This document shows positions 30,590 through 39,609 of a stretch of 64,000 bases of DNA, in pieces; position 1 is the stretch's first letter, and every line of letters starts with the position of its first letter. The DNA is taken from the NCBI RefSeq assembly GCF_030815415.1, contig NZ_JAUSWW010000001.1, forward strand, positions 5,022,001-5,086,000, read 5' to 3'. The notes below the pieces were generated by a model. It saw nothing but the letters and a program-made list of their open reading frames with translations, was not told the DNA's origin and ran no database searches. Source of the DNA: Streptomyces canus. Lineage in GTDB: Bacteria; Actinomycetota; Actinomycetes; Streptomycetales; Streptomycetaceae. Position numbers and translations under genes: made by a program.

Positions 30590-32476
30590 ATGGGCATTCT
30601 CACTCTCCTGCGGAACGCGTTCGGCCGGTCACGCAAGGGGCGCAGCGCCGAGGCAGAGGGTGCGGAAGGGACGAAGCCGACGGTGCCCTCCCCGTCACGC
30701 GAGCCCTCGACCCCGACCCCGACCTCGGCCACGGCCCAGGTCCCGGAGCAGCGTCCGTCGACGTCGGCGACCCTGTCGGCGAAGGACGAGCACGACCTCG
30801 TGTCGGCGGCGTTCGACAACGTGGCGGTACCGAAGCCGGGGGGCCCGGTGGAAGAGCGGGAGCCTGCGGCGGGCTCAGCGGAGACGGTGCCGGTAGCCGC
30901 CGAGAAGGCGACGCCGGTGCCTGCCGAGGAGGCTGCGGCGGAGACCGCCGTGGCGGAAGAGCCGACGCCGGCCGCCGAGGAGGCTGCGGAAGAGCCGACG
31001 CCGGTGACGGCCGAGGAAGCCGTGGCGGAGACCGCCGTAGCGGAGCCGGTCACGGAAGAAGCGAAGGCCGAGGAGCCGACGCCGGTCGCGGAAGAGCCTG
31101 CGGCAGAGCCGACGCCGGTGACAGCCGAGGAAGCCGTGGCGGAGACCGCCGTAGCGGAGCCGGTCACGGAGGAAGCGAAGACCGAGGAGCCGACGCCGGT
31201 CGCGGTGGAGCCGGTCGAGGAGTCCGCGCCGGTGGTCGAGGAGACCGCCGTGGACGAGACGGCTGCCGAACCCGTCGCGGAAGCCGCGCCGACGACCGAG
31301 ACCGAGCCGGTCACGGAGACCGAGACGGAGACCGCCACCGACCCCGAGCCTGAGCCTGCGGTCGAGGAGTCCGCCCCGGAGGAGTCGGCGACTGCCGAGG
31401 AGCCCGTCGCGGAAGTCGAGCCGGAGACAGTCGCGGAGACCGCCGCCGAAGCCGACCCCGCCCCGGAGGCGGCCGCAGAGGCCGTCGCGGAGGAGTCGGC
31501 AGCTGCCGAGGAGCCCGTCGCGGCGACCCGGCCGGAGCCCACCCCCGAGCCCGAGACGGTCGTCGAGGAAACGTCGCCAGAGCCAGTCTCTGCTGAGGCC
31601 TCCGCCGAGGCACCGGTCACGGAGGAGCCCACCCCGGAACCCGCCGCGGAGACGGAGCCGGAGCCGGTCGTAGAGCCCACACCCGAGCCCGAGCCGGTCG
31701 CCGAGGAGACCGCCCCGGAGCCGGCGGCAGAGCCCGTCGCCGCGGCGGAGCCCGAGACGCAGCCGGTCGTCGAGGAACCCGCCGCCCCCGCACCGATCGC
31801 CGCGGCCGCCGACGGCGAGTCCGCCCCGCAGGAGCCAGCCGCGGTCGCCCACGACGCCGCCGCCCTCGCCCTCGCCAAGGCCGGCCTCACCACCGCCCGC
31901 GCCAGGACCTACCTCGTCCTGGACCGCTCCGCGAGCATGCGCCCGTACTACAAGGACGGCTCCGCACAGGCCCTCGCCGACCAGACCCTCGCGCTCGCGG
32001 CCCACCTCACCCCGGACGACGAAGCCGGCAACCCCTCCGTGCACGTCGTCTTCTTCTCCACCGAGGTCGACGGCACCACCGACCTCACCCCCGCCTCCCC
32101 GAAGGACGCGATCGACGAGGCGCACGCCGGTCTCGGCCGCATGGGCCGCACCAGCTACCACGCCGCCGTGGAAGCCGTACTCGCCCACTACGACAAGACC
32201 ACCCCCGACGCGAAGACCCCCGCCCTGGTCGTCTTCCAGACCGACGGCGCCCCCGACGCGAAGACCCCCGCCACCCAGGCCCTGACCGACGCCGCGAAGA
32301 GCCACCCCTCGGTGTTCTTCTCCTTCGTCGCGTTCGGCGAGCACGAGAACAAGGCGTTCGACTACCTCCGCAAACTGAAGACCGACAACACGGCCTTCTT
32401 CCACGCGGGCCCGACCCCCAAGGAGCTCACGGACGCGGAGCTCTACGACGGCGTACTGATCGACTGGCGCCCGTAG
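30590..32476 (+). CDS. VWA-domain protein with long Glu/Ala/Pro tether (TerF-like)
   Basis: A 628-residue cytoplasmic protein. A short basic start (MGILTLLRNAFGRSRKGRSA) is followed by about 350 residues almost wholly of Glu, Ala, Pro, Val and Thr. This includes a tandem duplication of a unit containing EAVAETAVAEPVTEEAK. The C-terminal about 210 residues form a VWA domain with MIDAS LVLDRSASMRPYYKDG, VFFSTEVDGTTDL, RTSYHAAVEAVL and VFQTDGAPDAKTP. It belongs to the TerF/TerY-like VWA group of tellurium-resistance-type proteins. ATG 30590 has GAAGGG. It stands alone next to metG. The acidic tether could act as an entropic spacer or bind Ca or basic partners. Confidence 0.87.
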   Translation: MGILTLLRNAFGRSRKGRSAEAEGAEGTKPTVPSPSREPSTPTPTSATAQVPEQRPSTSATLSAKDEHDLVSAAFDNVAVPKPGGPVEEREPAAGSAETVPVAAEKATPVPAEEAAAETAVAEEPTPAAEEAAEEPTPVTAEEAVAETAVAEPVTEEAKAEEPTPVAEEPAAEPTPVTAEEAVAETAVAEPVTEEAKTEEPTPVAVEPVEESAPVVEETAVDETAAEPVAEAAPTTETEPVTETETETATDPEPEPAVEESAPEESATAEEPVAEVEPETVAETAAEADPAPEAAAEAVAEESAAAEEPVAATRPEPTPEPETVVEETSPEPVSAEASAEAPVTEEPTPEPAAETEPEPVVEPTPEPEPVAEETAPEPAAEPVAAAEPETQPVVEEPAAPAPIAAAADGESAPQEPAAVAHDAAALALAKAGLTTARARTYLVLDRSASMRPYYKDGSAQALADQTLALAAHLTPDDEAGNPSVHVVFFSTEVDGTTDLTPASPKDAIDEAHAGLGRMGRTSYHAAVEAVLAHYDKTTPDAKTPALVVFQTDGAPDAKTPATQALTDAAKSHPSVFFSFVAFGEHENKAFDYLRKLKTDNTAFFHAGPTPKELTDAELYDGVLIDWRP

Positions 32477-32623
32477 TCACCGAAGATCCACACACTCCCG
32501 GCCGCCCGCTTCCCACCCCTCAATACGGAAAGCGGGCGGCCTGCCCATGTCGGCTAGGATTTCTTGGTTCGTAAAGCACCACGAAATCCAGCACCACGAA
32601 ATCCGACCTGGGAGCAGCCCCCG

Positions 32624-34351
32624 ATGGCTCGACACCTCATCACCAGCGCCCTTCCGTACATCAACGGGATCAAGCACCTGGGCAACATGGTGGGGTCCAT
32701 GCTCCCGGCGGACGTGTACTCCCGGTACCTCCGCCAGCGCGGCCACGACGTCCTCTACATCTGCGCCACCGACGAGCACGGCACCCCCGCCGAGCTCGCC
32801 GCGAAGGAGGCGGGGCTCAGCGTCGCCGAGTTCTGCGCCCAGGCGCACGACGCCCAGAAGGCGGTCTACGACGGCTTCGCGCTGGCCTTCGACTACTTCG
32901 GCCGCAGCTCCAGCGAGCAGAACGTCGAGATCACCCAGCACTTCGCCCGCCGCCTCAACGAGAACGGCTTCATCGAGGAGCGGGCGATCCGCCAGGTGTA
33001 CTCCCCCACCGACGGCCGCTTCCTCCCGGACCGCTATGTCGAGGGCACCTGCCCCCACTGCGGCTACGACAAGGCCCGCGGCGACCAGTGCGAGAACTGC
33101 ACCCGCGTCCTGGACCCCACCGACCTGATCGACCCGCGCTCGGCGATCTCCGGCTCCACGGACCTGGAGGTCCGTGAGACCAAGCACCTCTTCCTCCTCC
33201 AGTCGAAGCTCCAGCACGAGGTCGAGGAGTGGGTCGCCCGCCACGAGGACGAGTGGCCCCAGCTGGCCTCCTCCATCGCCCGCAAGTGGCTGACCGAGGG
33301 CCTGCACGACCGTGCGATCACCCGTGACCTGGACTGGGGTGTCCCGGTCCCGGCGGACACGTGGCCGGAGCTGGCGGCCGAGGGCAAGGTCTTCTACGTC
33401 TGGTTCGACGCCCCGATCGAGTACATCGGCGCGACGAAGGAGTGGTCGGACCTGGACCCGGAGAACCGGGACTGGAAGTCCTGGTGGTACGAGGCCGACT
33501 CCGGTGAGAACCCGGTCCGCTACACCGAGTTCATGGCGAAGGACAACGTCCCCTTCCACACGGTGATGTTCCCGGCGACGGAGCTCGGCGTCCGGGAGCC
33601 GTGGAAGAAGGTCGACTACGTCAAGGCCTTCAACTGGCTGACGTACTACGGCGGAAAGTTCTCCACGAGCCAGCGGCGGGGCGTCTTCACCGACCAGGCC
33701 CTGGACATCCTCCCGGCCGACTACTGGCGCTACTTCCTGATCGCCAACGCTCCCGAGTCCGACGACTCGTCCTTCACCTGGGAGCACTTCACCGCCACGG
33801 TGAACAAGGACCTCGCCGACACTCTCGGCAACTTCGTCAACCGCGTCCTGTCCTTCTCCAAGAAGCGCTTCGGCGAGGAGGTCCCCGCGGGCGGTGAGCC
33901 GGGCGCCGCGGAGACGAAGCTGGGCGAGGAGATCGCCCGCCTCCTCGCCGAGTACGAGGAGCAGATGGAGGCCCTCCAGTTCCGCAAGGCCGCGGCCGCC
34001 CTGCGCGCCCTGTGGTCGGCCGGCAACTCCTACCTGGAGGAGAAGGCCCCCTGGCTGGAGATCAAGACCGACCAGGAGGCCGCCGCCCTCACCCTGCGCA
34101 CGGCGATGAACCTGATCCACCTCTACGCGGTGGTCTCGGAACCCTTCATCCCGGCCACCTCGGCGGCCATGCGCCAGGCCTTCGCCCTCGAGAACGACAC
34201 GGCCACCTGGATCAGCCCGGAAGCCGCCCGCGCTCTCACCGCCGTCCCGGTCGGCATCCCCTTCACCGTCCCGCCGGTCCTCTTCGCCAAGCTCACGGAA
34301 GACGACCTGGAGACGTACAAGGAGCGCTTCGGCGGCGAGCCGGCCGCGTAA
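32624..34351 (+). CDS. metG: Methionyl-tRNA synthetase
   Basis: Charges tRNA-Met with methionine; essential. The 575-residue enzyme begins MARHLITSALPYINGIKHLG, with the class I HIGH motif as HLGN. One zinc knuckle (CPHCGYDKARGDQCENC, about residues 143-160) is present. The KMSKS loop is replaced by KFSTSQRRG (about 345). The anticodon-binding domain follows. No C-terminal tRNA-binding appendage is present. ATG 32624 has GGGAG 9 nt upstream; the upstream in-frame ATG at 32564 is unlikely. A perfect hairpin follows. Confidence 0.96.
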   Translation: MARHLITSALPYINGIKHLGNMVGSMLPADVYSRYLRQRGHDVLYICATDEHGTPAELAAKEAGLSVAEFCAQAHDAQKAVYDGFALAFDYFGRSSSEQNVEITQHFARRLNENGFIEERAIRQVYSPTDGRFLPDRYVEGTCPHCGYDKARGDQCENCTRVLDPTDLIDPRSAISGSTDLEVRETKHLFLLQSKLQHEVEEWVARHEDEWPQLASSIARKWLTEGLHDRAITRDLDWGVPVPADTWPELAAEGKVFYVWFDAPIEYIGATKEWSDLDPENRDWKSWWYEADSGENPVRYTEFMAKDNVPFHTVMFPATELGVREPWKKVDYVKAFNWLTYYGGKFSTSQRRGVFTDQALDILPADYWRYFLIANAPESDDSSFTWEHFTATVNKDLADTLGNFVNRVLSFSKKRFGEEVPAGGEPGAAETKLGEEIARLLAEYEEQMEALQFRKAAAALRALWSAGNSYLEEKAPWLEIKTDQEAAALTLRTAMNLIHLYAVVSEPFIPATSAAMRQAFALENDTATWISPEAARALTAVPVGIPFTVPPVLFAKLTEDDLETYKERFGGEPAA

Positions 34352-34369
34352 GTCACGTACGAACCGAGG

Positions 34370-34400
34370 AAGGGCCCGGGACGGCGCGTCCCGGGCCCTT
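34370..34400. terminator. Bidirectional terminator between metG and pectate lyase
   Basis: A 14-bp perfect stem (AAGGGCCCGGGACG, loop GCG, CGTCCCGGGCCCTT) lies between the convergent stops, followed by TCC on the plus strand. Confidence 0.9.
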
Positions 34401-34416
34401 CCTTCCGTCATCGGCC

Positions 34417-35760
34417 TTACTTCAGGACGCCCGCGCCCGCCGTCGTACCCAGCGTCGTCGGCAGGTTCTTCGCTGAGGACTCCCGGCCCGCCGTCAGGGT
34501 CGGGGTCCAGTTCACGGTCGTCTTCAGGTCCTTGGACGACGCCGCGTTGTACGCCGCGACCAGGTCCGTGACCGTGCCGTTCACCAGGTTGCCGGAGCCC
34601 TTGACGGAGCCGGTGCCGTCGCCGCTGAGGAGCTTGGCGACCTTCACCGACGACGGGACCTTCCAGTAGTTGTTCTCGGCGACGACCTGGGCCTTGGCGC
34701 GGGAGTTGATGCTGTACTGCAACGCGTAGCCGTTCAGGGGGGTCACGTCGTAGTAGTTGTTGTAGATGTGGACCTGGCCCACGCGCGCCAGCGGGGCGCG
34801 CTGGGTGATGCCCTTGTAGATGTTGTGGTGGATGGAGACACGCAGCTTGCCCGCGGGCTCGCTGTCGCTGCTGCCGATCAGCGTCGTCTTGTCGTGGTTG
34901 GTGAACTGGTTGCGGGACACCGTCACGAGGTCGGAGCTCTTGGTGATGTCCAGCGCGCCGTCGTGGATCTGGTACTCGCGGCCGTAGTACTTCGGGTTGG
35001 CCGAGTCCAGGTGCGGCGCGTCCGTGAACGTGTTGTGGTCCGCCCAGACGTGGGTGGCGCCGCGCAGGGTCATCGAGTCGTAGTTGGAGTTCCAGTTGCC
35101 GTCGTCACCGTCGGTCGGGTCCCACTGCGGGAAGCAGTCCTCGGTGGCGGCGAAGGCGAGGTTGCGGACGATGACGTTGTCCACGTTCTGGATCTGGAGC
35201 ATGCCGCCGGTGATCCCGGCGTTGGTGCCGGGGACGCCGACGACCGAGGTGTTCGCCGGGACCTTGAAGACGATGTTCTTCGCCTGCTTGGTCTGGCCGG
35301 CGGCGCGGGCCTTCTCCTGGGTACCGGAGGGCAGCTTGGAGTGGCCGTACGTCGACGGGTCGTACGCCTTCAGGTAGGCGGAGAGCGAGTAGCCCGTGCC
35401 CGAGGCGTAGTCCGCGCAGGTCAGCTTCTTGCCCGCGTCGTTGGTGTTGGCGTCGATCCTGCCCTTGACCTTGATGATCCGGGGCGTGGTGTCGGAGGCC
35501 GAGCCCAGCGCCTTGACCAGCTGGGCACGGGTGGAGACCGTGAAGGTGTGCGCGGCGTCGGCCTTCGTGCCGCCGGTCGTACCCGTCCCCGAGGAGGCCC
35601 AGCCGTCCTTGGCGGCGAGGGTCTCGTGGTACAGGTCGACGGTCCCGGCGTTCGCGTTCAGCACGAGCGCGCCCGCGCCGACACCGGCCGCCACCACGGC
35701 GGCGGAGACGATGAGGGTGCGGCGCTTGCGGAGAGACCGGCGGTGTGCGGGAGCAGCCAC
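34417..35760 (-). CDS. Secreted pectate lyase, polysaccharide lyase family 1
   Basis: Cleaves polygalacturonate by beta-elimination outside the cell. A 447-residue precursor has a basic n-region (VAAPAHRRSLRKRRTLIVSA) and a hydrophobic core ending around NANA. A right-handed beta-helix follows, with NVIVRNLAFA, the Ca-site region THVWADHNTFTD, GALDITKSSDLVTVSRNQF, and the catalytic Arg segment KGITQRAPLARVG. The GTG start 35760 is preceded by AAGGA. Upstream (35820-35839) is an imperfect inverted repeat that may bind a carbohydrate-responsive repressor. Confidence 0.93.
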   Translation of the reverse strand: MAAPAHRRSLRKRRTLIVSAAVVAAGVGAGALVLNANAGTVDLYHETLAAKDGWASSGTGTTGGTKADAAHTFTVSTRAQLVKALGSASDTTPRIIKVKGRIDANTNDAGKKLTCADYASGTGYSLSAYLKAYDPSTYGHSKLPSGTQEKARAAGQTKQAKNIVFKVPANTSVVGVPGTNAGITGGMLQIQNVDNVIVRNLAFAATEDCFPQWDPTDGDDGNWNSNYDSMTLRGATHVWADHNTFTDAPHLDSANPKYYGREYQIHDGALDITKSSDLVTVSRNQFTNHDKTTLIGSSDSEPAGKLRVSIHHNIYKGITQRAPLARVGQVHIYNNYYDVTPLNGYALQYSINSRAKAQVVAENNYWKVPSSVKVAKLLSGDGTGSVKGSGNLVNGTVTDLVAAYNAASSKDLKTTVNWTPTLTAGRESSAKNLPTTLGTTAGAGVLK

Positions 35761-35819
35761 GGATGAGTCCTTACGTACTTGGGGGGTAGTTCCGACTCTT
35801 CTGTGGTCGTGGAGATCCA

Positions 35820-35839
35820 AAAGGTTGCCGTAAAACTTT
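35820..35839 (-). promoter_or_regulatory. Candidate operator upstream of the pectate lyase
   Basis: AAAGGTTGCCGTAAAACTTT: the outer AAAG/CTTT and inner TT/AA match as an inverted repeat with one mismatch. It lies 60 nt before the GTG. AT-rich inverted repeats of this look precede many Streptomyces carbohydrate-degrading genes (recalled), but the cognate regulator is unknown. Confidence 0.4.
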
Positions 35840-35896
35840 CGTCTCATCGGTGATCAACTGATGGATGGGGGGCGGAACTTGCCAGAGAAGCTACGT

Positions 35897-36373
35897 ATGG
35901 TTTGCGCCATGGCAGTACCTGGGCTCATCCCGATCGCCTACGAGCCGCACGGCCGTACCGAGGCCATCGGTCTATACGCGGACGGGCAGTTCCTCGGGTC
36001 GGTCTCGTACGCCTTCCCCAAGGGGTTCCGGCTCGACAGCGGCTGGGAGGAGCACAAGCGCCTCTACGCCGTGCTGCACACCTTCGACGCGGAGGGCACC
36101 TACCGCGACTCGCGGATCTGGTGTGCCGGCACCTGGGCCCAGCAGCAGCGCGACGGTTCGGTACTCGCCCGGGCGCGGGCCCACCTCGCCACGCTGTTGC
36201 GCAGTCTGCCCCGGCGCACGTACACCGACATCGCCGTACGGCCCTTCCAGCTCGTCGTCGACGGTGTCCTGTTCGGGCTGGTCACCGGGGAGGACGAGGA
36301 CGAGCTCTGGGCCGAGCTGTACCCGGACAATCTGGGCTTCGGGCCGCCCTGGGACGGCAGTTACGACACCTGA
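35897..36373 (+). CDS. Conserved protein of unknown function
   Basis: A 158-residue soluble protein, MVCAMAVPGLIPIAYEPHGR onwards. Alternating hydrophobic and charged strands include AIGLYADGQFLGSVSYAFPK and IAVRPFQLVVDGVLFGLVTG. The C-terminus is acidic and aromatic (DELWAELYPDNLGFGPPWDG). No signal peptide or membrane segment is seen and I do not recognise a family. ATG 35897 is favoured because AGAGAAG is 6 nt upstream; ATG 35909 (MAVPGL) is the alternative. It is divergent from the pectate lyase. Confidence 0.78.
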   Translation: MVCAMAVPGLIPIAYEPHGRTEAIGLYADGQFLGSVSYAFPKGFRLDSGWEEHKRLYAVLHTFDAEGTYRDSRIWCAGTWAQQQRDGSVLARARAHLATLLRSLPRRTYTDIAVRPFQLVVDGVLFGLVTGEDEDELWAELYPDNLGFGPPWDGSYDT

Positions 36374-36436
36374 TCTAGGCAGACGCCCCCACAAGGCGCT
36401 ATACATGCCGAAGATCACTAGTGGGGGGTTTCATCC

Positions 36437-36802
36437 ATGGCGCTCTTCGGCAACGCGCACACCATCGATCCGGGTCAGGCGGCATCGGACTTCGGCAAGC
36501 TGCTGGGCGCCGGTGAGGGCGTGCAGGCGGCGTACCAGCTGGTGCGCGACGTCATCATGTTCACCGACCGTCGGCTGATCCTGGTCGACAAGCAGGGCAT
36601 CACCGGCAAGAAGGTCGAGTACCACTCGATCCCGTACCGCAGCATCACGCACTTCGCGGTGGAGACGGCCGGCACCTTCGACCTCGACGCCGAGCTGAAG
36701 ATCTGGGTCTCCGGCAACTCCGTGCCGATCCAGAAGACCTTCACCAAGGGCGTGGACATCTACGAGGTACAGGCGATCCTCACCCAGTACGTCGCGCGCT
36801 GA
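36437..36802 (+). CDS. Bacterial PH-domain protein
   Basis: A single-domain protein of 121 residues. The beta-rich core IMFTDRRLILVDKQGITGKK, VEYHSIPYRSITHFAVETAG, LDAELKIWVSG and a C-terminal helix (KGVDIYEVQAILTQYVAR) match the bacterial pleckstrin-homology family PF08000. These small oligomeric PH proteins have no known catalytic role. ATG 36437 has GGGGGG. The stop is immediately followed by the dispersed repeat copy B. Confidence 0.9.
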   Translation: MALFGNAHTIDPGQAASDFGKLLGAGEGVQAAYQLVRDVIMFTDRRLILVDKQGITGKKVEYHSIPYRSITHFAVETAGTFDLDAELKIWVSGNSVPIQKTFTKGVDIYEVQAILTQYVAR

Positions 36803-36925
36803 GCGCTCCGCTGGAAGTGCCACGCTATGCCCGTCGGTCGTCTGCGGGTCCGTCGTGGCTGGTCGCGCGCACGCGGCGGAGCCGCATATCGACACAGCCC
36901 CGCGCCCCTTCAGGGCGCGGCCGAA
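36803..36925 (-). repeat. Dispersed intergenic repeat (copy B, inverted)
   Basis: Read on the minus strand, GCGCGACCAGCCACGACGG, CCCGCAG, CGACCGACGG and GGCACTTCCAGCGGAGCGCTC match copy A at 6028-6122. The extra part CGCGCCCTGAAGGGGCGCGG forms a hairpin like that at 2707. As with copy A it fills a convergent intergenic gap and begins at the stop codon of the preceding gene. Confidence 0.72.
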
Positions 36926-36956
36926 CCGCAGTCGACTTCACCCGGCCCGCTTGGCA

Positions 36957-38714
36957 CTACCTGCGCGGGCCGCCTCCGAAGCCTCCTTCGGGGGCGTCGC
37001 CCGCCGTCACCGTGGCGATCTCGTCGGCCCCGTCGAGGTCGCCCGCCGGGTACATCCCGCCGGTCTCCTCGCCCGCGGCCCTGCCGCCCGACCAGATCCG
37101 GTACTCCGAGCCGCTCTCGAGGGCCGCCGACGAGTAGACGACGTTCTGGATCGCCTTCGCGGTGACGTACGAGGCGACCACCTTGCCGTCGGAGTCGACG
37201 ATGTGCAGGGTCGTCCCCGCCGCCACCGTCGAGTCGAGCGTCGCCGACAGCCACCCCTGCCCGGACTCCTCGTCCGGCGCCACGGCCATCCCCGCGCTGC
37301 CCGCGGCGAGCAGCACTCCGCCGCTGACGGTGAAGCCGCCGTTGACGTCGAGCGCCCCGTTGCCGCCCGTCTCGGGGCCGTTGACCACGAGCGTGCCGCC
37401 GGTGATCTCGGCGGTGCCGTTGGAGTCGAAGCCGTCGCCGTCGGCGTCGATGACGAGGGTGCCGCCGGTGACCTTCAGACTGAAGTCACCCACGGACCCG
37501 CCCCCGCCACCACCTCCGGGGCCACCGCCCGGGCCGCCGCCCTGGTCCTCGGAACTCGCCGTACTCCCCGACGCGTTGACCCCGTCATCGCCCGAGGTGA
37601 CCTTCGTCGAGCCACCCGCGACGGTGATGTCCTTGCCCTCCAGGCCCTCGTTCGACCGCGTGATCGCGACCGTGCCCTGGCTGATGACCAGATCGCCCTC
37701 GGCGTGCACCCCGTCGTCCCCGGCCGCGACGGTGACCTTCGCCCCGCCCAGGTGCACGGCCGCGTCGCTGTGCAGCCCGTCGGCGGAGGCGTCGACCTTC
37801 ACGGTGCCCTTCTCCAGGACCGTGATCACGCCGGACTTCAGTCCGTGCGCGGAAGAGTCGTCGGTCGCCTGCGCGGTGACATCGAGCGTGCCGCCGGTGA
37901 CGACCAGGTCGGTGGCCGCGTCGACGCCGTCGCCTGCGGCGGTCACCTGGACCGTCCCTGCCGAGACGGCGATGTAACCCGCCTTCGTGTCCTCGGTGTT
38001 GTCGGACTTCAGCCCGTCGCCCCGGGCGCTCACCTTCACCGCGCCGCCCTTCACGACGAGGTAGTCCTTGCCGCGTACGCCGTCGTCGGCGGCCTCGACC
38101 GTGACCGTGCCGGACGCGATGACCAGGCCGTCCTTGCTCACGATCCCGTCGTTGCCGTTCCCGTGCACGGTGAGCGAGCCCGCGCCGCCGACGGTGAGGT
38201 CCCCGGCGCTGAAGAGAGCGGCGTCGGCATCCGCGCCCTCCTCGTAGGAGTCGGCGTCGGAAAGGGTGTTCTCACTCCCGTCGGCCAGGACGACCACCAG
38301 TTCCTCGGCCTCCGTCGCCGCGATCGCCGCACCGGAGGAGCTGGAGATGTCGACCCCGTCGAGAATCAACGTGACCTTCTGGCCGGGGGCGTTGACGAGC
38401 ACCTGCCCGTCGGAGAGCTTGCCGCTGAGCCGGTACGTCCCGCCCTCGGTGAGCGTGACGCCTTTCCCGGCGAGCGTGACGTCCTCGGCACCCGAGGTGC
38501 TGAGGTCCCCGTCGTGGGCCTCCTTGTCGGCGGCGAGAACGGCGGCGGCCTTCTGCGCGCCCTCGACGGAGGCGGCGGCCGAGGACGGGCTCCCACCGGC
38601 CTCCTCCTCCGACTCCGAGGACGACGAGCACCCGGCCAGCGCGGCGGCGCCGAGGACGGCGGACACCACGGCACCCATGGCCTTCGTACGGACGGACGTC
38701 GTACGGATTCTCAT
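36957..38714 (-). CDS. Carbohydrate-binding beta-helix lipoprotein (Cthe_2159/DUF4353 type)
   Basis: A 585-residue surface lipoprotein. Signal MRIRTTSVRTKAMGAVVS continues to the lipobox ALAGC (Cys about 29). A Ser/Glu linker precedes a large domain built of repeating strands such as DLVVTGGTLDVTAQA, VHLGGAKVTVAAGDDGVHAE, DLVISQGTVAI and AEITGGTLVVNGPE. These are typical of polysaccharide-lyase-like beta-helix carbohydrate-binding proteins. A Gly/Pro-rich loop (about 420-440) interrupts it and the C-terminus is glycine-rich. AGGAG precedes ATG 38714. It follows the VTC and DUF4956 genes in the same direction, an association known from other bacteria. Confidence 0.88.
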   Translation of the reverse strand: MRIRTTSVRTKAMGAVVSAVLGAAALAGCSSSSESEEEAGGSPSSAAASVEGAQKAAAVLAADKEAHDGDLSTSGAEDVTLAGKGVTLTEGGTYRLSGKLSDGQVLVNAPGQKVTLILDGVDISSSSGAAIAATEAEELVVVLADGSENTLSDADSYEEGADADAALFSAGDLTVGGAGSLTVHGNGNDGIVSKDGLVIASGTVTVEAADDGVRGKDYLVVKGGAVKVSARGDGLKSDNTEDTKAGYIAVSAGTVQVTAAGDGVDAATDLVVTGGTLDVTAQATDDSSAHGLKSGVITVLEKGTVKVDASADGLHSDAAVHLGGAKVTVAAGDDGVHAEGDLVISQGTVAITRSNEGLEGKDITVAGGSTKVTSGDDGVNASGSTASSEDQGGGPGGGPGGGGGGGSVGDFSLKVTGGTLVIDADGDGFDSNGTAEITGGTLVVNGPETGGNGALDVNGGFTVSGGVLLAAGSAGMAVAPDEESGQGWLSATLDSTVAAGTTLHIVDSDGKVVASYVTAKAIQNVVYSSAALESGSEYRIWSGGRAAGEETGGMYPAGDLDGADEIATVTAGDAPEGGFGGGPRR

Positions 38715-38820
38715 GCGGAACTCCTGTCTGGGCGGTCCGGGCGGGGTACGGCGCGGCACCGCGCCCGATGTTCGGCTCCGCCGTGCGGAAGCGACCGGCA
38801 ACCGCCGGCCCGCGGCGCTG

Positions 38821-39609
38821 TCACCGTTCTCCCTGCGGAGCGCTTCGGGCGTGCGGAAAGTGGCGGCGCAGCACGGGCAGCCAGCGGTGGGCGGGCAGTT
38901 CGGGGCGGAGGGCGGCGAGGCCCGTGCCGTACTTCGACACCGGGAGGGGGCGGTGGCGCAGGGACCACAGCAGACGGTCGGCACCGGAGCCGGCCCGGCC
39001 GGACTTGGTCTCGACGATCGCCCGGTCGGGGGTGCGCAGTTCGGCCACGCCGTCCGGGAGGGACCAGGTCAGACCGGTGTCCACGGTGAGACGGCTGTCG
39101 GTGGCGGGGAGGTGGAGGGTGGTGCGGCGGTACGCCGTGGTCAGGGTGGGTTCGAGGCGGAGGTGCCGGATGTCGATGCCGGCGCCGGCGAGCACGTCGT
39201 CGGCGTAGGCGCGGGCCCCGGGGGACAGGCGGTGCGGATCACCGTCGTACGGCATGCGGTCCTTGACCGTGATGCCGCGCGGGCCGCGCGTCTTGACCTC
39301 GACGAAGCGCTCCCCGGAGTCCAGGTAGGTACGGATGCGCAGCTTGAAGCGGCGTCTGCGCTGCCGGGCGGCGCCGAGGTAGCCGTCCAGGCCCGGGGTG
39401 TCGAAGTACAGGGAGCGGTAGCCGAACCGCCGCTCGCCGCCGATCTCCAGGACCCGTACGTCCTCGCCCAGACCGCCGAGCAGGATCGGCAGATCGGCCG
39501 GCGGCAGGACGTACTTGCGGTCGAGGCGGGTCAGCAGCGGCGGGAGTTCGTCGAGACCGAGGGGGCGCAGGAGCCGTACGGCCGTGTGGACCGGGTCGAG
39601 CGCGGTCAC
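38821..39609 (-). CDS. VTC-domain protein (putative polyphosphate polymerase)
   Basis: A 262-residue protein with the tunnel-fold features of VTC polymerases. These include RLDRKYVLPPADL, FGYRSLYFDTPGLDGYLGA, RRRRFKLRIRTYLDSGERFV, EVKTRGPRGITVKDR, AIVETKSGR and PVSKYGTGLA, giving the basic residues and acidic metal ligands expected. In yeast this domain makes polyphosphate from ATP; bacterial homologues are little studied. The GTG start 39609 overlaps the DUF4956 stop by 4 nt (GTGA), so the two proteins are translationally coupled and probably form one membrane complex. Confidence 0.9.
   Translation of the reverse strand: MTALDPVHTAVRLLRPLGLDELPPLLTRLDRKYVLPPADLPILLGGLGEDVRVLEIGGERRFGYRSLYFDTPGLDGYLGAARQRRRRFKLRIRTYLDSGERFVEVKTRGPRGITVKDRMPYDGDPHRLSPGARAYADDVLAGAGIDIRHLRLEPTLTTAYRRTTLHLPATDSRLTVDTGLTWSLPDGVAELRTPDRAIVETKSGRAGSGADRLLWSLRHRPLPVSKYGTGLAALRPELPAHRWLPVLRRHFPHARSAPQGER

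Noticed and set aside
30900..31760. Repetitive DNA resembling a tandem array
   Set aside because: It encodes the Glu/Ala/Pro tether; repeats are imperfect and lack the equal spacers of a CRISPR array.
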